Source: Candidatus Buchananbacteria bacterium RIFCSPLOWO2_02_FULL_46_11b | Lineage (GTDB): Bacteria > Patescibacteriota > Patescibacteriia > Buchananbacterales > UBA6539 | DNA: 9,665 nt | Assembly: GCA_001817615.1 (NCBI GenBank) | Contig: MHIR01000004.1 | Span: 10,459 to 20,123 of the forward strand | Direction: 5' to 3' | In this document: positions 1-5,772 of the stretch, piece by piece | How the letters are laid out: the number at the start of each line of letters is the position of its first letter | Position numbering within the stretch: the stretch's first letter is position 1 | Notes under the pieces: model-generated | The model's database searches: none | What the model was told of the DNA's origin: nothing | Seen by the model: the letters and a program-made list of their open reading frames with translations, nothing else | Translations under genes and position numbers: made by a program

Positions 1-408
1 GCCGGTGGCTTTGGAAATGTAAGATTTTACCACTCTTTGCGAAGTGTTATTGCCGATTTGATAGGTGGAAGTGGCCGTGATCCAGGCTTCGGCCGTAACC
101 GTGTTTTGCGCCGAGACTTGGTAGCTGGCTTTGCTGTCGCCGAAAACATTGCTCCGGCTGATATTGAAAGATTCGTCAAGCGTGCCGGCCAAAAATGCGT
201 TTCGGGCCGCGGCGTCGTTTTTTATCCGCCAAAGCATTTCGCTGATGCCGGCTTCGGACAGGTAATAATTTTTTGTCGCCAAAAATTCAGCCTGGGCGAT
301 TTTATTTTCCGAATTGGCCGAAGATATCAAATAAGACCCGACCGCTAAAAGCGTCGTTAAAATCAAAACAGAAGTGACGAGGACGAAGCCTTGGTTTTTT
401 TGGGACAT
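1..408 (-). CDS. PilX-like minor pilin, N-terminal part (cut by the left edge)
   Basis: An open frame begins at the ATG whose complement lies at 406-408 and stays open for 136 codons to base 1, so the C-terminus is outside the window. The protein starts MSQKNQGFVLVTSVLILTTL: a short polar leader, a glycine at the prepilin-peptidase position, then a hydrophobic helix of about 20 residues. The usual glutamate at mature position 5 is absent (Thr is there), as in PilX and GspK-type minor pilins. Residues around 36-60 (NKIAQAEFLATKNYYLSEAG) match the conserved stretch after the helix in the PilX N-terminal family. It is the last visible gene of the leftward pilus operon, 120 bases after the PilW-like gene and separated from it by a hairpin-forming repeat. 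Its likely role is in the minor-pilin complex that initiates or tips the pilus. Family assignment is from N-terminal sequence only. No Shine-Dalgarno sequence is visible. Confidence 0.8.
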   Translation of the reverse strand, partial: MSQKNQGFVLVTSVLILTTLLAVGSYLISSANSENKIAQAEFLATKNYYLSEAGISEMLWRIKNDAAARNAFLAGTLDESFNISRSNVFGDSKASYQVSAQNTVTAEAWITATSTYQIGNNTSQRVVKSYISKATG

Positions 409-417
409 TCTGGTAAG

Positions 418-502
418 TTGCTAAGTTGCTAAGTTGCTAAGTTTGCGATTTTTATTTTGATGCCTCATTCCTTATTAACTTAGCAATTTACCAACTTAGC
501 AA
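418..502. repeat. Inverted repeat built from tandem GCTAAGTT words
   Basis: Three 8-bp-spaced copies of TTGCTAAGTT start at 418, 426 and 434. Reverse-complement copies (AACTTAGCAA) lie at 477-486 and 493-502, 16 bp apart. The arms 418-443 and 477-502 therefore pair in register over 26 positions with two mismatches, around a 33-base loop. The element fills the gap between the PilW-like and PilX-like genes. In the transcript it would form a long AT-rich hairpin. No U-tract marks it as a standard terminator, so a role in RNA processing, stability or partial termination is inference. Confidence 0.85.
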
Positions 503-528
503 ATAGTTGATTAATTTGTCAGCTTTAA

Positions 529-1107
529 CTAAATATTCCTCGGATTAATAACCGCCCGAATGCCCACTTCTTCGCCGGATTTTTGCAGGTTCAAATCAAT
601 AGTAATGCTGTCTAAACCGTAGAAATTGAGGCCGGAGAAATTTTCGCCGATGATTTTGCCTGCCGGGTCGGCATCTAAAATTTGCAAGTCGGGCGGACCG
701 AAAGCGTCAACGTCGTTCCAATGGACGTAATTGGGGCAGTCGGTTTCAAAACAATAGGCGATTGTTTGCCGGTAAAGGCTGTTGCCCGCCAGATAATAAC
801 GGATATATTGGATCTGGGAGGTGATATGACCGTCTTCAAACTGAATTTCATGAGCCATGGTTTCGGGATTTGAATCATTTTCCGGCAAGGCGGTGACGAT
901 GGTTTTTGCCTGCCGCAATTCCCGCGACATCAAATCCAGAGTGACGCGGCCGTTTTGCGTCAGTTCGGCCCGGATATTGCTTTTGCGGAAAGTTTTTTGC
1001 GCCAAACCAAAAGACGTGGTTACCAAAATAATGATAATCAGGCCGATGACCATGGAAATCGTAAGCTCCACTAAGGTAAAACCGCGGTTTTTTTCGCCTA
1101 AAAGCAT
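529..1107 (-). CDS. PilW/GspJ-like minor pilin (prepilin-type N-terminus)
   Basis: The 192-aa protein begins MLLGEKNRGFTLVELTISM, a textbook class-III signal: a nine-residue leader ending in Gly9, Phe10 as the mature +1 residue, and Glu14 at mature position 5, followed by a helix to about residue 35. Residues 46-70 (RAELTQNGRVTLDLMSRELR) match the region after the helix in PilW/GspJ proteins. The rest is a beta-rich globular domain by appearance, with two cysteines (119 and 124) that could form a small disulfide loop. Its ATG shares one base with the stop codon of the preceding PilV-like gene (TAATG), which suggests translational coupling. It probably joins the minor-pilin priming complex in the inner membrane or periplasm-side space. 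PilW versus GspJ cannot be separated without a profile search. Confidence 0.85.
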   Translation of the reverse strand: MLLGEKNRGFTLVELTISMVIGLIIIILVTTSFGLAQKTFRKSNIRAELTQNGRVTLDLMSRELRQAKTIVTALPENDSNPETMAHEIQFEDGHITSQIQYIRYYLAGNSLYRQTIAYCFETDCPNYVHWNDVDAFGPPDLQILDADPAGKIIGENFSGLNFYGLDSITIDLNLQKSGEEVGIRAVINPRNI

Positions 1108-1535
1108 TAGTATTCGGAAAATAATGAATAGATTTCAATTGATTTTTCTTTTGAACCGATTAAAGAATGCCAATAAACATTGATTGTGATTTTTTTTAAG
1201 CCGACATCGGAATCGGCCGGCGCCAAATCAGAATCAACCAGCGAAACGGCCGTCTGCCTTTGGTAGCGGTATAAATAGCTGGCCGGATTGTCAGAAACAT
1301 TTTGTTTGGCTTCAATCAGGCCGGCGCTGATTTCGCCATAGCCCAATAATCGAAGCTCTTCCATTTTTGACAAAGCGATATTGGTGGCCACAGTCAGGCT
1401 TTGGGCATCGCTGATAATCCTCAAACCCAGGGGAAAAAATTCGCTTACCGCCAATAAGCCGACCAATAAAATAGAAATCGCGATGGCGGCTTCAATGATG
1501 GTAACCCCCCTTTTTTTATTCATTGATTTGGACAT
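1107..1535 (-). CDS. PilV/GspI-like minor pilin
   Basis: The 142-aa protein carries a prepilin signal, KKRGVTIIEAAIAISILLVG, with cleavage expected after Gly10, Val11 as the +1 residue and Glu15 at mature position 5. The stretch around 45-66 (SLTVATNIALSKMEELRLLG) is typical of PilV/GspI proteins just after the N-terminal helix. The ATG at 1535 overlaps the end of the upstream FimT-like gene by 20 bases. A second in-frame ATG at 1523 would give the more usual leader MNKKRG and an 8-base overlap. Neither has a Shine-Dalgarno sequence, so translation probably depends on ribosomes finishing the upstream gene. I keep the longer start but regard 1523 as at least equally likely. The stop overlaps the PilW-like start by one base. 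Confidence 0.85.
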   Translation of the reverse strand: MSKSMNKKRGVTIIEAAIAISILLVGLLAVSEFFPLGLRIISDAQSLTVATNIALSKMEELRLLGYGEISAGLIEAKQNVSDNPASYLYRYQRQTAVSLVDSDLAPADSDVGLKKITINVYWHSLIGSKEKSIEIYSLFSEY

Positions 1536-1953
1536 AGCCCGAAGGTTTAATTTGAATGGTTGAAGTTTGATGCCGGGTGTTGGTCAGGGCGATTTGGCCG
1601 GTTTCAATCACCCCGCCGGTGGTGGTAAATTGCACTTGATTGTCGGTCAAGCCGTCGATTTCATTGATCCTAACGCCGCTTGCCAAAGTTACGCTTTTAA
1701 CGATTTCTTCGGTCGGGCTCTTGATAATTTTATAATTTCTGGTTTCGGGAAATAATTTAAGCCGGTAAATTACCTGTTCGGTAATGGCTAATTGCTGAGC
1801 CAGCCTTAAATTGGCGGCCAAAACTCTGGCCTCGCTTTTTAATTTGGCGCTTTTCTGATAATTATTGAAAAGCGGAATGGCGATTACGGTTAAAAGCGTG
1901 ATAATCGCCAGCACGACGGTTATTTCAACGAGAGAAATGCCTTTAGGTTTCAT
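1516..1953 (-). CDS. FimT/GspH-like minor pilin
   Basis: From the ATG at 1953 the product is 145 aa and begins MKPKGISLVEITVVLAIITL: a five-residue leader ending in Gly5, Ile6 as +1, Glu10 at mature position 5, and a helix to about residue 28. The following region (SEARVLAANLRLAQQLAI, about 39-56) is characteristic of GspH/FimT pseudopilins. The C-terminal half is a short beta-rich domain. The frame stays open 45 codons further upstream, but that extension is translated from the intergenic repeat and would bury the prepilin signal, so 1953 is chosen. It is the first of the minor-pilin genes after pilC and overlaps the PilV-like gene at its end. Its expected role is minor-pilin complex formation or pilus initiation, inferred from family and context. 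Confidence 0.87.
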   Translation of the reverse strand: MKPKGISLVEITVVLAIITLLTVIAIPLFNNYQKSAKLKSEARVLAANLRLAQQLAITEQVIYRLKLFPETRNYKIIKSPTEEIVKSVTLASGVRINEIDGLTDNQVQFTTTGGVIETGQIALTNTRHQTSTIQIKPSGYVQINE

Positions 1954-2020
1954 ATTTTGAGAGCTTGATTTAATCAGCAAAGTAAATTGAGAGCGTTGAT
2001 TAATTATTTTAAACAGCTTA

Positions 2021-2157
2021 GGCAAGAAGGGATAAGAAGGCTTGAGAGGGCAAGAAGGCGGGAAGGCGAAGAAGGCTTGAGAAGGCAAAGAGGTTTAAGC
2101 GGGGAATCCTCTTAAGCCCGCTTGATCTTTTTGCCTTCTTGCCCTCTCAAGCCTTCT
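2021..2157. repeat. Purine-rich word repeat with 25-bp perfect inverted arms
   Basis: The left part (2021-2092) is a purine-rich run of roughly 10-bp words such as GCAAGAAGG, ATAAGAAGG and CTTGAGAGGG. Bases 2035-2059 are perfectly complementary to 2133-2157 (25 bp). The loop holds a second stem, AAGCGGG (2097-2103) with CCCGCTT (2117-2123). An alternative 13-bp pairing of 2070-2082 with 2145-2157 excludes part of the main stem, so the RNA could fold in two ways. The element occupies most of the 291-base gap between pilC and the FimT-like gene. I see no gene in this gap. The flank at 2208-2220 adds a small palindrome, AAGTAA-A-TTACTT. Confidence 0.85.
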
Positions 2158-2244
2158 GACGCCCTCTTAACCCCTCTATAAATAATTATTCAACGGTCTA
2201 AAATTAGAAGTAAATTACTTTTTATTTACTTTTGTCAGCTTTAC

Positions 2245-3333
2245 TTACATTTGTTCGCTTAGGCTGTACATCGGCAAAATCACGGCCACGGCCATGCCGC
2301 CGACCGCGATGCCCAAAATTACCATTAAAATCGGTTCAATTAATGAAGGCAAGCTTTCCATCGTCTGATTGACGTCTTCTTCATAGAACAGCGCCGATTC
2401 TTCCAAAATATTATCCAGAGCGCCGGTTTCTTCACCGACGGAAATCATCTGCAGGACCACCGGCGGAAAAAGACTGATATGAGGCCTTAAAGATTCTTCA
2501 ATACTGACGCCTTTTTTTATTTTTTCTTTGGCCTCAAGCATGGCTTTCTGATAGACGACATTGCCTAGAATTTTTGCCGTGATTTCAAATGATTGAACGA
2601 TTGGAATGTCGGTTTTTAAAAGCGAACTTAAAGTCCGGCAGAATCTGGCCAAGTTGATTTTTTTCATTATTTTGCCGGCTACAGGCAGTTTTAAAAGCAG
2701 CCGGTGGCAGACGCGCTTGCCGGCCGGCAAGCTAATCAGGCGGTTTAAAGCAATTAAAATCACGGCCAAAATAATCAATAAATAAACGCCATAAGCCAAA
2801 ACAAAGGCGCTGGCGGCCATTAAAATTTTGGTCGGCAGGGGCAGGTCAATATTAATCTCGTTAAAAACGCTGGTAATGGTGGGAATGACGTAAACAATCA
2901 TTAAGACGCCGATGGCAAACATCATAATCAAGACAATCAGCGGATAAATCATGGCGCCTTTGACTTTGGCGGTGATGTCGTGGTCTTTTTTCATTTGGAC
3001 GAAAAGCTGCTTTAAGACTTCTTCCAATTTGCCCGAGGCTTCGCCGGCTTTGACCATGTTGATGAATAAATCGCCGAAGATTTTTTGGTATTTTTCCAGG
3101 CCCCGGGAAAGCAGATTGCCTTTTTCCACGCCCTGATGCAAATCCGCCAAAATGACGCAAAAACTTTTAGACGTGGTCTGCTGTTCCAAAGTTTTCAGGG
3201 CGGCGGATAAGGAAATTCCGGCCTTAAGCATGACTCCGAGCTGCTGGACGAAAAATATTTTTTGCGTCAAAGCGACTTTTCTCGGCTTGTTTAGCTCTTG
3301 AGTAATTTTTACGATAATGGGCGGGAGTTTCAT
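2245..3333 (-). CDS. pilC: Type IV pilus inner-membrane platform protein PilC (GspF family)
   Basis: This 362-aa polytopic protein anchors the assembly ATPase to the membrane and is thought to transfer pilin subunits into the growing fibre. Two GspF-type domains are visible: residues about 26-148, with the motif GEASGKLEEVL at 97-107, and about 228-354, with the matching motif GEETGALDNIL at 300-310. Membrane segments lie near 129-153, 173-198 and 333-356, the usual topology. Compared with the roughly 400-aa length of many PilC proteins it lacks part of the N-terminal extension before domain 1. It follows pilB after 119 bases, and the minor-pilin genes follow it, so all probably belong to one transcription unit interrupted by hairpins. 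The ATG at 3333 has no Shine-Dalgarno sequence. Confidence 0.95.
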   Translation of the reverse strand: MKLPPIIVKITQELNKPRKVALTQKIFFVQQLGVMLKAGISLSAALKTLEQQTTSKSFCVILADLHQGVEKGNLLSRGLEKYQKIFGDLFINMVKAGEASGKLEEVLKQLFVQMKKDHDITAKVKGAMIYPLIVLIMMFAIGVLMIVYVIPTITSVFNEINIDLPLPTKILMAASAFVLAYGVYLLIILAVILIALNRLISLPAGKRVCHRLLLKLPVAGKIMKKINLARFCRTLSSLLKTDIPIVQSFEITAKILGNVVYQKAMLEAKEKIKKGVSIEESLRPHISLFPPVVLQMISVGEETGALDNILEESALFYEEDVNQTMESLPSLIEPILMVILGIAVGGMAVAVILPMYSLSEQM

Positions 3334-3373
3334 GGTATTTGTTTAGGGTTGATAAGGTAAAGTGAAAATAAAT

Positions 3374-3457
3374 AATAAAAGTAAATTAAAAGCGAGTTAA
3401 TAGTAAATTAAAAGTAAATTAATAGCCGCTTTAATTTACTATTAATTTACTTTTATT
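3374..3457. repeat. Inverted repeat of 11-bp AGTAAATTAAW words between pilB and pilC
   Basis: From 3380 the sequence reads as consecutive 11-bp units: AGTAAATTAAA, AGCGAGTTAAT, AGTAAATTAAA, AGTAAATTAAT. The right arm (3430-3457) is the exact reverse complement of the left arm (3374-3412) once the 11-nt insert AAGCGAGTTAA (3390-3400) is removed, giving a 28-bp stem with one bulge. The element starts inside the last codons of pilB (its stop codon is at 3453-3455) and fills most of the gap to pilC. The unit AAGCGAGTTAA also occurs at 5286-5296 in the next element. Function is unknown. A hairpin at this place could tune expression of pilC relative to pilB. Confidence 0.88.
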
Positions 3458-5183
3458 CCTTTGTGACTCTCAAAATCTCCTCAATCGTCGTAATGCCATT
3501 CTTGGCTTTAATAAAGCCGTCTTCCACAATCGGCAGCATGCCTTGTTCCCGGGCGACTTTTTCAATTTCTTTGGCCGGCGCTTCTTTGATGATCAAGTCG
3601 GAAATTTGGGAAGTCACTTCCAAAACTTCATAGATGCCGACCCGGCCTTTGTAGCCGGTATTATTGCATTTTTTACAGCCTTTGCCGCGATAGAAAAGAA
3701 TTGATTCTTTGCCTTGCTTGTCGGTCAGCAAGCCCTCGCTTTTTAGAGTTTTTATGATTTCTTCAAAATCAAGCTGTTTTTCCAATTTGGCGATTTCGGT
3801 TTTGGTTAAAGTGTAGCTTTCAATGCAGTCTTGGCAGATTTTTCTCACTAATCTTTGAGCCACGATCAAATTGCAGGTGGAAGCGACCAAGAAAGCGGGA
3901 ATGCCCATTTCGCTTAAGCGGGGCAGGGTCGTCGGCGCGTCGTTGGTGTGCAGGGTGGATAAAACCAAATGGCCGGTTAGGGCCGCGTGAATGGCGATTT
4001 CCGCGGTTTCTTGGTCGCGGATTTCGCCGACCATGATGATATTGGGGTCTTGCCGCAAAAAGGCCCGCAAGCCGGCGGCAAAAGTATAGCCGATTTTCGG
4101 GTTGACCTGGCTCTGATTCAAGCCGACCATGCGGTATTCAATCGGGTCTTCAATCGTGGTGATATTGACCTCGGGTTTGTTGAGAATATGCAAAACGGCG
4201 TATAAAGTGGTGGTTTTGCCCGAACCGGTCGGCCCGGTGACCAAAAGCAGGCCATGGGGCTTGGTCATATTTCTTTTAATCACTTCCAGCGGCCGTTTTT
4301 GAAAGCCGAGCTGTTCCAGACTGATAATGCTCGTTTTTTCATTCAAGACGCGCAAAACGATTTTTTCGCCGTCATAAGTGGGAATGACCGAAACGCGCAA
4401 AGAAACATTGTATTCCTTGGTGGCGATTTTAAACCGGCTGTCCTGGGGCAGGCGGTGTTCGTCGATTTTTAAATTGGAAAGGATTTTGATTCTGGCGGCG
4501 ATGCCGGCATGGATTGATTTGGGCAGAGTCATGACATTGCGCAAAATGCCGTCAACGCGGTAGCGCACAATGACTTCTTTTTCCGTGGGTTCAATGTGAA
4601 TATCCGAAGCGTTTTCAAAAATGGCGTATTCCAAAAGCGTGTCCACGATTCTGATGACCGGCAAATCCTGGGCCAGTTCTTTTAATTTATTGCCGCCTTC
4701 GGCCGATTCAGTCTCGTCTTCCTGCCCGGTTAATTCCTTGAATTCGGCCTGCAGGCCTTTATGGTAGGTTTTTAAGGCCTCATTGACGCTTTCCGGCGTG
4801 GTTAAGCTGATTTTTATTTCCAGGCCGGTTTTTTTGCCCAAAAATTCAAAAATTTGCAGGTCCTGCGGATCCAGGGCGGCAATTTTCAATTCCGCGTCGG
4901 TTTTGGCAAAAGCGATGATTTTATGGGTGGCGGCGATCGGTTCCGGAATTAAAAAAAGAATATCCTTGCGGATAGTCGCGTTTTTCAGGCTGATGAAGGG
5001 GAGATTAAAATGCCGGGCGGCCAGCTGATAGAGCTTTTCTTCATTTAGAATTTTTTGCGAAACCAAATATTCTTCAATCGCCTGATTTCTTTTTTTGGCT
5101 TCTTCCAGGTATAAATCAAATTCTTTTTCGCTTAAAGCCCTGGTGTCCAAAAGGATTTTTTTAAATTGTTCTTCCTTGAGCAT
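3453..5183 (-). CDS. pilB: Type IV pilus assembly ATPase PilB (GspE family)
   Basis: This 576-aa cytoplasmic hexameric ATPase powers pilus extension. Residues about 1-150 form the N-terminal GspE/MshE-type domain that couples to partners. The catalytic part shows Walker A GPTGSGKT (317-324), the Asp box ITTIEDPIEYR (341-351), Walker B with NIIMVGEIRD (381-390) and the His box TGHLVLSTLHTND (403-415). A zinc-binding tetracysteine set (Cys450, Cys453, Cys503, Cys506) is typical of PilB/GspE and argues against the retraction ATPase PilT, which lacks the long N-terminal domain. Length is normal. The ATG at 5183 lies about 45 bases after the predicted transcription start of an extended -10 promoter. 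It is the first gene of the leftward pilus operon. GspE of a type II system is the alternative, but the minor-pilin set and the lack of other secretion genes in this window favour a pilus. Confidence 0.95.
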   Translation of the reverse strand: MLKEEQFKKILLDTRALSEKEFDLYLEEAKKRNQAIEEYLVSQKILNEEKLYQLAARHFNLPFISLKNATIRKDILFLIPEPIAATHKIIAFAKTDAELKIAALDPQDLQIFEFLGKKTGLEIKISLTTPESVNEALKTYHKGLQAEFKELTGQEDETESAEGGNKLKELAQDLPVIRIVDTLLEYAIFENASDIHIEPTEKEVIVRYRVDGILRNVMTLPKSIHAGIAARIKILSNLKIDEHRLPQDSRFKIATKEYNVSLRVSVIPTYDGEKIVLRVLNEKTSIISLEQLGFQKRPLEVIKRNMTKPHGLLLVTGPTGSGKTTTLYAVLHILNKPEVNITTIEDPIEYRMVGLNQSQVNPKIGYTFAAGLRAFLRQDPNIIMVGEIRDQETAEIAIHAALTGHLVLSTLHTNDAPTTLPRLSEMGIPAFLVASTCNLIVAQRLVRKICQDCIESYTLTKTEIAKLEKQLDFEEIIKTLKSEGLLTDKQGKESILFYRGKGCKKCNNTGYKGRVGIYEVLEVTSQISDLIIKEAPAKEIEKVAREQGMLPIVEDGFIKAKNGITTIEEILRVTKE

Positions 5184-5235
5184 ATTTGTTTTTAGTTGTT
5201 TTTGCGCGGTTTAGAATAAGGGGATAACTGGGTTT

Positions 5236-5265
5236 ATTATAACATAAAATAGTAAATAAAGTAAA
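5236..5265 (-). promoter_or_regulatory. Extended -10 promoter for the pilB operon
   Basis: Read on the minus strand, the complement of 5244-5236 is TGTTATAAT, a perfect extended -10 (TGN-TATAAT). A weak -35 match, TTTACT, lies 18 bp upstream (complement of 5260-5265) and falls inside the AGTAAATTA word tandem. Transcription would start near 5229, leaving a leader of about 45 bases before the pilB ATG. Prediction by eye only. Confidence 0.6.
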
Positions 5266-5333
5266 TTAAGTAAATTTAGCGAGTTAAGCGAGTTAAGCGG
5301 CTAAGTTTAGCGGCTGAATTTACTTAACTCGCT
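5251..5333. repeat. 9-bp word tandem and inverted repeat in the divergent promoter region
   Basis: From 5251 the sequence parses into 9-bp units starting with AG: AGTAAATAA, AGTAAATTA, AGTAAATTT, AGCGAGTTA, AGCGAGTTA, AGCGGCTAA, then GTTT and AGCGGCTGA. The right end (5317-5333) is the reverse complement of these words. CTTAACTCGCT at 5323-5333 can pair with either copy of AGCGAGTTAAG (5278-5288 or 5287-5297), and AATTTACTT at 5317-5325 can pair with AAGTAAATT at 5259-5267 or 5268-5276. The element lies between the leftward pilB promoter, whose -35 it contains, and the rightward promoter at 5351. It could be a DNA cruciform or a protein-binding array; function is unknown. Confidence 0.85.
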
Positions 5334-5350
5334 GAATAGGCTAAAAAGGG

Positions 5351-5379
5351 TGGACAAAATTCAAAAAAATCAGTATACT
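5351..5379 (+). promoter_or_regulatory. Sigma-70-type promoter for the membrane protein-mraY pair
   Basis: TGGACA (5351-5356) and TATACT (5374-5379) are separated by exactly 17 bp. Each hexamer has one mismatch to the consensus. Transcription would start near 5386, giving a leader of only about 20 bases before the ATG at 5407. Confidence 0.7.
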
Positions 5380-5406
5380 TACAATAAGCTTAATTGATTC
5401 AAAATT

Positions 5407-5772
5407 ATGCGCTATTATAATCCATTTTTATTAAACACCTGCTGCCGCGACGGCTTTGTCAAGTTTAATTTATTTTTAAGCTTATTGCTGAATACCGGGC
5501 TGTGGGCCGGGCTGTTTTGGCGCTTAAAGGGCTTTTCCGAATCCGTGCCGCTTCATTATAATATTTATTTCGGCATTGACCGGCTGGGACCGTATTATCA
5601 GCTTTTTTTCCTGCCTTTTTTGGGACTGCTGTTTATCCTGATTAATTTTTCGCTGGGGGCGGCATTTTTTTCCAAAGAAAAGCTTTTAAGCCAAATTTTG
5701 GCCGGGGTCGGCAGCTTTTCGCAGCTGATATTCATTCTCGCTTCAATTTTTATTCTGCTAGTCAATATCTGA
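5407..5772 (+). CDS. Small three-helix membrane protein coupled to mraY, function unknown
   Basis: The 121-aa product has three predicted membrane helices, about residues 17-38, 63-88 and 97-120, with short polar loops. Between helices 1 and 2 lies a striking motif, VPLHYNIYFGIDRLGPYYQL (47-66), a pattern of Pro-x-His-x-Asn then Gly-x-Asp reminiscent of the DUF1648 core; that resemblance is from memory and not verified. Its TGA stop shares one base with the mraY ATG (TGATG), so the two genes are probably translationally coupled and act in the same membrane process. I do not recognise a characterised homologue. A role near lipid-linked peptidoglycan precursor synthesis is inferred from linkage only. 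A promoter ends 27 bases upstream, and no Shine-Dalgarno sequence is visible. Confidence 0.85.
   Translation: MRYYNPFLLNTCCRDGFVKFNLFLSLLLNTGLWAGLFWRLKGFSESVPLHYNIYFGIDRLGPYYQLFFLPFLGLLFILINFSLGAAFFSKEKLLSQILAGVGSFSQLIFILASIFILLVNI

Noticed and set aside
37..348. 103-codon plus-strand frame
   Set aside because: It is antisense to the PilX-like pilin, whose minus-strand reading has a clear prepilin signal.
418..502. CRISPR-like array
   Set aside because: The repeats are 8-11 bp words with no unique spacers of constant length, and no cas gene is present.
3453..5183. PilT retraction ATPase
   Set aside because: The long N-terminal domain and the tetracysteine zinc site identify an assembly ATPase (PilB/GspE).
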